Assembly (NCBI RefSeq): GCF_026798195.1
Contig: NZ_JAPQEZ010000001.1
Coordinates: 62,001-126,000, forward strand
Length of the DNA: 64,000 nt
From: Lentilactobacillus senioris
GTDB lineage: Bacteria; Bacillota; Bacilli; Lactobacillales; Lactobacillaceae
Reading direction: 5' to 3'
The position numbers were made by a program, and so were the translations under genes. Shown here piece by piece: positions 15,181-23,474 of this stretch. Every line of letters begins with the position of its first letter. The first letter of the stretch is position 1. The notes below the pieces were generated by a model, which saw only the letters and a program-made list of their open reading frames with translations, was not told where the DNA came from and did no database searches.

Positions 15181-16594
15181 TATTCTTAATAAAGCCACGT
15201 ATTACATGAATAAATGGTGCATTTAATATAACCGTAAGAATAAAGTAAATAAATATTCCAATAATTATCTGAACTGCAAAATTGGTAAATGAAGCTCCTT
15301 GAATTTCATTAAGATAACTTATTGCAAAATACATAATTATTCCCGCAACAAAGTACTTCCAAATTCCATAAAATAATTTAGAAATTTTTAATTGATTGCG
15401 AATAAAATATAGCTGTAATCCAGTAACGGCAACCTCTGATAATACAGTAGCAATCACGGCACCCATTACATGATATTGTAAGATCAACCAAATATTTAAA
15501 AGCAAATTCACTATCGCCCCTGCTGTAACTGAGGCAGTATATTGGCGAGTTTGGTTTGTAGGTAATAGATATTGAGTCCCTAATACATTACTCCAAGCAA
15601 TCAACACAATTACTATTGATAACACCGCAATTAAATTACCAGTAACAGCAAATTCCGGTCCCATGAACCAAGTCGCTAGCTTAGGCGCAATTGCTGATAA
15701 ACCAAACGCCATTGGAACGGAAATAAAACTTACAAAATCAAAAGAAGTATACAAATACTGATGTAGTTTCTCATAGTCATGAGCCGCAAAAGTATGCGCC
15801 ATTCTTGGTAACATAACAGTCCCAGTTGCGGTAACAACTGCTAAAACCATCTTAACCATTTTATCAGAGTTTTCATAAAAACCGGCGCTTTGAACACCAT
15901 CAATACTTCCTAACATGGTTTTATTAAGCACCAAGTAAATTTGAGTAGCGATTTGCGGAACAAATAATCCAACAGACGGTCTAATATGTCCAATTAAATT
16001 TAATTGACTAAAATTAGGTTTACTAACAGTTTTTCTTAGATATCCCCAAAGAGAAACGTTACCAATCAACGTTGAAATGGTCAAAACCAAAATATAAGCT
16101 CCAACATCATGGCTGTTTTTTACAAACACAAAGATAGCAATAACGGATAAGGTTTTGATAAAAAAGTTTCGTAAAACTGTCCGCTGAAAGTTTTCAATTC
16201 CCATAAATAGCCAAGAAATATCAAAGGCCGCTGCAATAATTTGAACAGACTGATACAGATAAAACTGCTGATATTGCTTAGTAAAAATCAAGAAAATCAG
16301 GAAGGCAGCATACGCAATTCCAATTGTAATAAATCTTAAAATCGAAATTTCCCAAAAATTCTGACTCATTTTTTGCTTATCGTCACGAACGTAAGCAATG
16401 GTCCGATTACCATACAATCCGATTCCAATACTTCCTAAAAGAATAAAATATTGAATGATCGAGTTGGTATAGGCATTAATCCCTACCCCTTCACTACCTA
16501 AGACTCGTGTAATGTAAGGAGTGGTAATTAGCGGCACAATTAAAATAAAAACTTGATAGCCTACATTGTAAAAATAATTTTTAACCAGTTTCAT
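15173..16594 (-). CDS. wzx: Polysaccharide repeat-unit flippase (Wzx type)
   Basis: This 473-residue protein has 12-14 hydrophobic helices and the polysaccharide-synthesis MOP-superfamily start (VKNYFYNVGYQVFILIVPLITTPYITRVLG), which is typical of RfbX/Wzx. It would flip lipid-linked polysaccharide units across the membrane. It is six bases after glf and is the last gene of the exopolysaccharide block. No Wzy polymerase or side-chain glycosyltransferases are visible, so its substrate may no longer be made from this locus. Confidence 0.88.
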   Translation of the reverse strand: MKLVKNYFYNVGYQVFILIVPLITTPYITRVLGSEGVGINAYTNSIIQYFILLGSIGIGLYGNRTIAYVRDDKQKMSQNFWEISILRFITIGIAYAAFLIFLIFTKQYQQFYLYQSVQIIAAAFDISWLFMGIENFQRTVLRNFFIKTLSVIAIFVFVKNSHDVGAYILVLTISTLIGNVSLWGYLRKTVSKPNFSQLNLIGHIRPSVGLFVPQIATQIYLVLNKTMLGSIDGVQSAGFYENSDKMVKMVLAVVTATGTVMLPRMAHTFAAHDYEKLHQYLYTSFDFVSFISVPMAFGLSAIAPKLATWFMGPEFAVTGNLIAVLSIVIVLIAWSNVLGTQYLLPTNQTRQYTASVTAGAIVNLLLNIWLILQYHVMGAVIATVLSEVAVTGLQLYFIRNQLKISKLFYGIWKYFVAGIIMYFAISYLNEIQGASFTNFAVQIIIGIFIYFILTVILNAPFIHVIRGFIKNKK

Positions 16595-16599
16595 TTAAA

Positions 16600-17703
16600 T
16601 TAGCTCAATTCTTTTTTAGCTGCGTAAAGCGCTGCTCCAATAACTTGATCCATGTTGTAATAACGATAACCGCCCAAACGGCCACCAAAAATAACTTGGT
16701 CATTTTGGCGGGCTAACTTAGCGTATTGGTGGTAAAGTTCACCATTTCGTTCGTCGTTAACTGGATAGTAAGGTTCATCACCACGGTGCCAGTCTTTTGG
16801 ATATTCTCTGGTAATTACAGTCTTAGCTTGAGTGCCGAATTCAAAGTGCTTGTGTTCAATAATTCGGGTATAAGCATGGTCCTTATCAGTATAGTTAACT
16901 ACCGCATTACCTTGATAGTTTTCCATATCTAGCACTTCAGTTTCAAACTTCAAAGACCGATATTCTAATTCCCCTAATTGGTAATCATAGAATTGGTCAA
17001 TCATTCCAGTGTAAACAACTTTATCAAAATCTGCCAAATAGCTATCTTTATTAGCAAAGAAATCAGTGTTTAATTGCACAGTAATGTTAGGATGATCCAA
17101 CATTTTTTCAACGATTTGAGTGTAGCCCCCTACTGGGATTCCTTGATACTTATCGTTGAAGTAATTGTTATCGTAGATAAACCGAACTGGAAGCCGCTTA
17201 ATAATGAAAGCTGGTAATTCTGAACAAGGCCGACCCCATTGTTTTTCGGTGTATTCTTTAACTAACTTTTCATAGATATCAGTTCCAACTAGTGAAATAG
17301 CTTGTTCTTCTAAGTTAGTTGGTTCTTTACCGTTAAGAACGGCTTTTTGTTCTTCAATTTTAGCTTGAGCTTCAGCTGGAGTAACTACGCCCCAAAGTTT
17401 GTTGAAAGTATTCATGTTAAAAGGCATGTTGTAGATTTCACCATGGTAATTAGCTACTGGTGAATTGGTGTAACGATTAAATTCAGAAAATTGGTTAATG
17501 TAATCCCAAATTCTTTGTTCTGAAGTATGGAAGATATGAGCACCATACCGATGAACTTGAATTCCTTCAACGTCTTCTGTATAGATATTACCAGCAATGT
17601 GGTCCCGCTTTTCAATAACGGTAACTTCATGCCCCTTCTTAGCAGCTTCGCTAGCAAACACAGCACCGTAAAGACCGGCACCGACGATTAAATATTTACT
17701 CAT
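16600..17703 (-). CDS. glf: UDP-galactopyranose mutase
   Basis: This 367-residue FAD enzyme has N-terminal dinucleotide fold VGAGLYGAVFASEAAK and the conserved Glf segments GNIYTEDVEGIQVHRYGAHIFHT, EKQWGRPCSELPAFIIKRLPVRF and the C-terminal GGRLGGYRYYNMDQ. It interconverts UDP-galactopyranose and UDP-galactofuranose for cell-surface polysaccharide. The length is normal and all expected motifs are intact. It lies between rfbD and wzx in the same direction. Confidence 0.93.
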   Translation of the reverse strand: MSKYLIVGAGLYGAVFASEAAKKGHEVTVIEKRDHIAGNIYTEDVEGIQVHRYGAHIFHTSEQRIWDYINQFSEFNRYTNSPVANYHGEIYNMPFNMNTFNKLWGVVTPAEAQAKIEEQKAVLNGKEPTNLEEQAISLVGTDIYEKLVKEYTEKQWGRPCSELPAFIIKRLPVRFIYDNNYFNDKYQGIPVGGYTQIVEKMLDHPNITVQLNTDFFANKDSYLADFDKVVYTGMIDQFYDYQLGELEYRSLKFETEVLDMENYQGNAVVNYTDKDHAYTRIIEHKHFEFGTQAKTVITREYPKDWHRGDEPYYPVNDERNGELYHQYAKLARQNDQVIFGGRLGGYRYYNMDQVIGAALYAAKKELS

Positions 17704-17734
17704 TTATTTATTCTCCTTAATAAAATATACAGTA

Positions 17735-18574
17735 TTAAATTTCAGTACTAAATTCCTTCAACGCATCCTGCCATGAAATAATCTTAAAGCCGGTATTTTC
17801 TGCCTTACTCAAGTCCAAAATAGAATGACGCGGACGATAAGCTTTTTGTGGATATTCTTCAGAGGTTACAGGTAAAACTTTAACATTCTTATCCTTTAAT
17901 ATTTCAGTAGCGAACTCATACCAATTACATGACCCTTCGTTAGACAATTGGTAAACACCAAATGGAATATCATTTGCTACCGCATAGGTCATAAATTCAG
18001 CCAGTGTACGAGTCCAAGTGGGACGCCCAAATTGATCAGCAACAACTGTTAATTGATCATGAGTTTCAGCAAGCTTCAACATAGTATACACAAAATTCTT
18101 GCCATATTGTCCAAACACCCAAGAAGTTCTAATAATATAATACTTGTCTGCATATTTTTGAACAGCTTGTTCACCTAGGTATTTAGTTCGACCATACTCA
18201 TTTTTAGGATTAGGAACATCTTCTTCCGTATACATTTCCTCATTAGTTCCATCAAATACATAATCAGTACTAATATAGACTAACGTTGATCCCGCTTTAG
18301 CTGCCGCCTTAGCAACATTTTCAGTTCCTAATACGTTAACTTTTTCATCAATGCTTTTTCCCGGTTCTTCTTCAGCTTGGTCAACAGCTGTATAAGCAGC
18401 ACAATGGTAAACCACTTTTGGTTGATTTTGTTTAAAATAATCATTAACAGCCTTAGGATCGGTAATATCCAATTCCTTTGAATCTGTTCCTGTGTAAGAT
18501 AAACCTCGCTCATCTAAGAGATGGCATAGCTCCGTCCCTAGTTGTCCATTAGCACCTGTAACTAAAATTTCCAT
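17735..18574 (-). CDS. rfbD: dTDP-4-dehydrorhamnose reductase
   Basis: The ATG at 18574 has AAAGGAG upstream, so I do not use the longer frame to 18622. The 279-residue SDR has GANGQLG at the N-terminus, STDYVFDG, and the catalytic YGRTKYLGE. It performs the last step of dTDP-L-rhamnose synthesis with NADPH. It follows rfbB, with 66 bases between. Confidence 0.92.
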   Translation of the reverse strand: MEILVTGANGQLGTELCHLLDERGLSYTGTDSKELDITDPKAVNDYFKQNQPKVVYHCAAYTAVDQAEEEPGKSIDEKVNVLGTENVAKAAAKAGSTLVYISTDYVFDGTNEEMYTEEDVPNPKNEYGRTKYLGEQAVQKYADKYYIIRTSWVFGQYGKNFVYTMLKLAETHDQLTVVADQFGRPTWTRTLAEFMTYAVANDIPFGVYQLSNEGSCNWYEFATEILKDKNVKVLPVTSEEYPQKAYRPRHSILDLSKAENTGFKIISWQDALKEFSTEI

Positions 18575-18640
18575 AATTTCATTCTCCTTTACACAACAAA
18601 AAGCTGACCGTCTCATCGACATTTGTCAGCTCATATGAAT

Positions 18641-19678
<1,038 letters not shown>

Positions 19679-20260
19679 CTATATTTCACCATAGACAAAC
19701 GGATTATCTTTTTCAAATTCTGCCAAGGTTGGTTGCTTAGCATCTTTTTCTGAAGTAATAGCTTGGTCAAAATCAATTGGCCAATTAATATTTAACTCAG
19801 GGTCAGTAAAAGTAATTCCACCATCAGCTGCTGCATCATAATAATTATCACACTTGTACAAAAAGTTAACGTTATCTGTTAAGGTGACAAAACCATGAGC
19901 ATAGCCTTTAGGAACTAGGAGTTGGCGATGATTACTTTCGGATAAAATATAGCCTTCCCATTTTTTATATGTTGGAGAACCCTTACGAACATCTACAATG
20001 ACATCTAAAACAGCCCCAGTTACAACTCGGATTAATTTAGTTTGGGCCGCCTTACCACGTTGAAAGTGCAGACCTCTTAAAACGCCAGCTTGGGTAGATA
20101 ATGAATGGTTATCTTGAATAAAATCAATATCAATTCCAACTTCTTTAAAATCACGTTCAGAATAAGATTCAGTAAAAAAGCCCCGATTATCTCCAAAAAC
20201 AGCTGGTTCAATAATTTTAACGTCTTGCAAGTTAGTTGTGGTTACCTTTAATTTTCCCAT
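19679..20260 (-). CDS. rfbC: dTDP-4-dehydrorhamnose 3,5-epimerase
   Basis: This 193-residue cupin epimerase has GVLRGLHFQ with the catalytic His, RVVTGAVLDVIVDVRKGSPTY, and VPKGYAHGFVTL. It acts between RfbB and RfbD. The start is after AAGGAG. The expected partner rfbA (glucose-1-phosphate thymidylyltransferase) is not beside it; the upstream neighbour is an IS scar and a cut glycosyltransferase gene. Confidence 0.93.
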   Translation of the reverse strand: MGKLKVTTTNLQDVKIIEPAVFGDNRGFFTESYSERDFKEVGIDIDFIQDNHSLSTQAGVLRGLHFQRGKAAQTKLIRVVTGAVLDVIVDVRKGSPTYKKWEGYILSESNHRQLLVPKGYAHGFVTLTDNVNFLYKCDNYYDAAADGGITFTDPELNINWPIDFDQAITSEKDAKQPTLAEFEKDNPFVYGEI

Positions 20261-20278
20261 TAATTAAACTCCTTTTCC

Positions 20279-20635
20279 TCAGCTACAATTCTTGACGCTA
20301 CCTATTTTCATAAAGGGACCGATGCGACAAGCTAAAATATAAAATATAGGATTTTTAATATTGTTATCTTGGACATACTTTATTGACTGATTTAATGCGG
20401 CAATATCATAATAAATAGCTTGAGCTGGCCCAATATTAGGTACATATACATTAAAACAATCTGCTCCATTATAAAAAAAGCTGGAAGGTTGACTTTTGTC
20501 TGTTACCTTACAAGCTACATGATACTGAATATTTTGATCTCTCTGATCTTTAGTTAGATACTCAACAAAAGTCTCGTAACCACCATAATTAGCCGGAATT
20601 CCTTTAGATCCTACAATAAATACATGTTTTTTCAA
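20279..20635 (-). pseudogene. Truncated DUF1972-type glycosyltransferase (rhamnosyltransferase-like)
   Basis: The frame encodes the N-terminal about 108 residues of a DUF1972/GT4 glycosyltransferase: FIVGSKGIPANYGGYETFVEYLT at the start and a conserved ILACRIGPF near the end. After this the sequence enters an insertion-sequence terminus (GGTAGCGTCAAGAAT on the minus strand, 20302-20288) and stops ten codons later. Intact members are about 360-390 residues. Two thirds of the protein, including the donor-sugar domain, is therefore lost and the gene should be inactive. Confidence 0.8.
20288..20302. mobile_element. IS terminal inverted-repeat scar
   Basis: ATTCTTGACGCTACC here is identical to the 15-base IS256-family end at 21926-21940. 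Only about 20 bases of element remain before the rfbC leader, so nearly the whole IS and neighbouring DNA (3' part of the glycosyltransferase, perhaps rfbA) were deleted. Confidence 0.7.
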
Positions 20636-20663
20636 AAGATTTTATCCCTCATAATCCTTTTTT

Positions 20664-21350
20664 CTAAGCTGTTTCGTTTGGAATAATCATAATTTTAACG
20701 GTTTTAAACATAATTTTGATGTCTAACCAAGTATTTCGAGTACGAATATACTCAAGGTCAAGCCTTACCATTTCATCAAAACCAACTGCACTGCGAGCAC
20801 CGACTTGCCACAAGCCTGTGCATCCCGGTTTCACTACTAATCGTTGCCGATCATGATCAGTATATTGAGTTATTTCTCTCGGTAATGCTGGTCTAGGCCC
20901 AACCACCGTCATATCACCTTTTATAACATTCCATAATTGAGGAATCTCATCGATACTATACTTTCGAATGATCTTTCCTACTCTAGTAATACGAGGATCT
21001 TCCTTCATTTTAAACATTGCACCATCTACTTCATTATATTGAAGTAGCTTCTTTAATCTCTTATCAGCGTCGTTGTACATTGAACGAAACTTGTACATCC
21101 TAAATTCTGATTCATTTTTGCCTACCCGTATTTGGGAATAAAAAACAGGACCTGATGGATCATCAATTTTAATTAAAATAGCCACTAATAGCAGTAGTGG
21201 ACTTAGTATTACTAACCCAGTAACTGCACTGATAACATCAAACAACCTCTTATAACGTAAATAAGTAGTGCTATCACTATTTTTATTAGTTAAATTATCC
21301 TCACTCTTTTTATCGCTCATGGTCTCTATATTACTAAACGTATCCCCCAC
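20664..21350 (-). CDS. Priming undecaprenyl-phosphate sugar phosphotransferase
   Basis: The protein has up to 228 residues. The frame opens at GTG 21350; ATG 21320 would give 218, and neither has a clear ribosome site. A single re-entrant helix (LFDVISAVTGLVILSPLLLLVAI) is followed by the bacterial sugar-transferase core: GPVFYSQIRVG, YKFRSMYNDAD, DEIPQLWNV, GDMTVVGPRP and KPGCTGLWQV. This is the minimal catalytic form of WbaP/PglC-type enzymes, which transfer a sugar-1-phosphate to undecaprenyl phosphate to start each polysaccharide unit. The downstream glycosyltransferase is broken, so the pathway may stall after this step. Confidence 0.88.
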   Translation of the reverse strand: MGDTFSNIETMSDKKSEDNLTNKNSDSTTYLRYKRLFDVISAVTGLVILSPLLLLVAILIKIDDPSGPVFYSQIRVGKNESEFRMYKFRSMYNDADKRLKKLLQYNEVDGAMFKMKEDPRITRVGKIIRKYSIDEIPQLWNVIKGDMTVVGPRPALPREITQYTDHDRQRLVVKPGCTGLWQVGARSAVGFDEMVRLDLEYIRTRNTWLDIKIMFKTVKIMIIPNETA

Positions 21351-21370
21351 TAAAAGTTAAAATTTCTATG

Positions 21371-21730
21371 TTAAAACAGCCAAAACTTCTTTTTGTGTTT
21401 CTTAGTATCATCTACCATTTTAATATCCACTACGTCTACCGGATCACCATTTAAAATGTTTCGGGCGTTATCCTGGTAGCGTTCAGCAATGTCTGCTCCA
21501 AAATCATTTTCTAACTTAGCAAACGCTTCTTTCATCAAGTACCGCCGGCCTTCAAAGTTATGGGCATCAGAAGCAAATACCGATCCTAAGTTGGCGTCAA
21601 TGAATTTTTCGGTCAGTCATTGCACTTCTGAACCAAACACCCCCATGTAGCTACTAGAGGTTAATTGCGTTAAGCAACCTTGCTGAACGAAGTCAAATAA
21701 CTTCTCTGGATGTTTTTGAAAACCATAGCG
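21371..21730 (-). pseudogene. Broken PHP-type tyrosine phosphatase of exopolysaccharide loci (CpsB/Wzb-like)
   Basis: The minus-strand frame translates to the C-terminal half of a CpsB/YwqE phosphatase: RYGFQKHPEKLFDFVQQG, QLTSSSYMGVFGSEVQ, FIDANLGSVFASDAHN and GRRYLMKEAFAKL. It has an in-frame TGA at 21619-21617 (after SEVQ). Upstream of RYGFQ it runs into an IS256-family fragment at about 21730. The gene is thus both truncated at the 5' side and interrupted by a nonsense codon. Intact homologues are about 250 residues and dephosphorylate the Wze-type kinase. Confidence 0.85.
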
Positions 21731-21940
21731 CACCACCCACCACAAAGAACAATTTCCAACGGAAGATTCACTGGATCGCTTACTAGTTTCTCAGTTTAAT
21801 GTTTATAACGAGAAGTCTCTGAAGCGGATCCACCGAGGGTTCAAAGGACTCCAGGACACCTTGGAAGCATCATTTATTTAAGTTAGATGCATATTATATG
21901 TACGAAGGCATTTCATTTACACAAGATTCTTGACGCTACC
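21729..21940 (+). mobile_element. IS256-family (mutator) transposase 3' fragment with terminal repeat
   Basis: The plus-strand frame from 21729 to the stop at 21879-21881 reads RTTHHKEQFPTEDSLD, then a segment ending IHRGFKGLQDTLEASFI. This is the C-terminus of IS256/mutator transposases (compare the usual KR-T-K-REQFP and RIHRGFGQ-DTL). It is followed by the terminal repeat ATTCTTGACGCTACC at 21926-21940. The left boundary lies inside the transposase gene, so the junction with the phosphatase remnant is a deletion rather than a simple insertion. Confidence 0.85.
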
Positions 21941-22189
21941 AAAAGTTGGTTCAAGATTCATAAAGTCCTCCGCCTGTTATTGCTACAAATTAATAATATG
22001 GTTACAATTATGTTCGTAAAAAAATCGGCATTCTAATTCTAAAATGTTAACCAGAAAATATCATTAAAAGCCCAGACTAGAATGTTAAATTAGTAATACG
22101 TTATTACATATTAAATTAACCTTATTATAGTGAACTTTAAAACAGACAGCAACTGCCACTTTAGTTTTATCGTTTTGCTAGGGATTGAA

Positions 22190-22211
22190 GATTATATTTA
22201 AAAATATAATC
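22190..22211. promoter_or_regulatory. Perfect AT-rich palindrome upstream of the LCP gene
   Basis: GATTATATTT and AAATATAATC are exact complements with two bases between. It contains TATAAT at 22205-22210, and lies about 45 bases before the lytR start. It could be an operator or a promoter element. Otherwise 21941-22254 shows no gene. Confidence 0.4.
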
Positions 22212-22254
22212 AAATAGTGTAAAATCATAACCAAAAAGTAGGTATAAATAATTT

Positions 22255-23397
22255 ATGAAATCAAATAATAAACATCACCGCAATAATAAACATTGGACTG
22301 CCATTATCGTCACCTTGGCAATCTTACTAACCGGGGGCGTCGTGTTTGGCGCACTAAAGTATCAAAGTTTGAGAAACACCGTTAGTAATTCCTATCAGGC
22401 AACCAACTTGACTAAACAACGAAATACTAGCGATAAGTTAAGCAAAAAAGAACCCATTTCTATTTTATTAATGGGGACCGATACTGGCGCTTTAGGCCGG
22501 AACTATAAAGGCCGGACCGATAGTATGATGGTGGTTACCATAAATCCTAAAAAGAATAAAACCACTTTAACTGGTATTCCACGAGATACAGCTGTCAACA
22601 TTCCGGGATATAAAAAACAATCACCAGCTAAAATCAATGCAGCTTACGCTTTTGGCCAAGCTGAAACTAGTATGAAAACCGTTCAACAAATGCTTAACAT
22701 CCCCATCGATTTTTACGTTCTAGTCAACATGGGCGGCATTAAGAAAATCGTTGATACCGTTGGTGGAATCGATGTTACCCCTACCCTTAGCTTTAAATAC
22801 GAAGGTTACAAATTCAAAAAGGGTAAAAAAGTCCATATGGATGGTAAAAAAGCCCTCGCTTACTCTCGGATGCGTTACGATGATCCCCAAAATGATTACG
22901 GCCGGCAAAAACGGCAACGCCAAGTATTAATGGCAATCATCCAAAAGAGTGGCGCCGCTCAAGTGCTAATTAATCAAGACTTCATCTCTTCTGTTTCTAG
23001 CCAAGTTAAAACTGACTTGCAGTTCAAAGACCTCTTCGCCATTGCCAATGACTACCGTAAGGCTACCAAGGTATCAGAAACTCACCTTCAAGGTAAGTCA
23101 GAACAAATCGACGATCAATCTATGGAAGTTATGCCTAAGAAAGAACTGCAACGAGTTACTAACTTCATCCGTAGTGGGCTAGAATTAAAGAAGGCCAAAA
23201 CCGGTAACATCGCGGTGAAACCTTCTACGAAATCAGACTCTAAGAATTCTGACAACGATGATTCCACTGCTAGTGAGGCTACTACTAGTTATCAAAGTGA
23301 TACCAGTAGTTATGATCCTAGCAACGATGTAGCTGCCACAGATCCTAACAGCGGCATAGCTACTGCAGATCCTAATGCTGGTGCAGTAGGATATTAA
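22255..23397 (+). CDS. lytR: LytR-CpsA-Psr family cell-wall glycopolymer ligase
   Basis: This 380-residue protein has a short cytoplasmic N-terminus, one membrane anchor (about residues 17-34) and an extracellular LCP domain: ISILLMGTDTGALGRNYKGRTDSMMVVTI, LTGIPRDTAV, VDTVGGIDV and ALAYSRMRYDDPQNDYGRQKRQ carrying the conserved Arg/Asp residues. The last 70 residues are Ser/Asp/Thr-rich and unstructured. LCP enzymes transfer lipid-linked teichoic acids or capsule onto peptidoglycan. It stands divergent from the decayed exopolysaccharide block and is intact, so it probably serves other wall polymers too. Confidence 0.92.
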   Translation: MKSNNKHHRNNKHWTAIIVTLAILLTGGVVFGALKYQSLRNTVSNSYQATNLTKQRNTSDKLSKKEPISILLMGTDTGALGRNYKGRTDSMMVVTINPKKNKTTLTGIPRDTAVNIPGYKKQSPAKINAAYAFGQAETSMKTVQQMLNIPIDFYVLVNMGGIKKIVDTVGGIDVTPTLSFKYEGYKFKKGKKVHMDGKKALAYSRMRYDDPQNDYGRQKRQRQVLMAIIQKSGAAQVLINQDFISSVSSQVKTDLQFKDLFAIANDYRKATKVSETHLQGKSEQIDDQSMEVMPKKELQRVTNFIRSGLELKKAKTGNIAVKPSTKSDSKNSDNDDSTASEATTSYQSDTSSYDPSNDVAATDPNSGIATADPNAGAVGY

Positions 23398-23410
23398 TTT
23401 TATCAAACAA

Positions 23411-23459
23411 TAAAAAAGCTACCGTTCTTAATTCCAAGTTAAGAACGGTAGCTTTTTTA
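23411..23459. terminator. Bidirectional terminator between lytR and ppdK
   Basis: AAAAAAGCTACCGTTCTTA and TAAGAACGGTAGCTTTTTT form a 19-bp perfect stem. Confidence 0.95.
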
Positions 23460-23474
23460 TTTTACATTCAGTTG

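Noticed and set aside
21923-21958. Repeated CAAGATTC on both sides of the IS end, as a target-site duplication
   Set aside because: One copy overlaps the terminal repeat itself, so it cannot be a duplication of target DNA.
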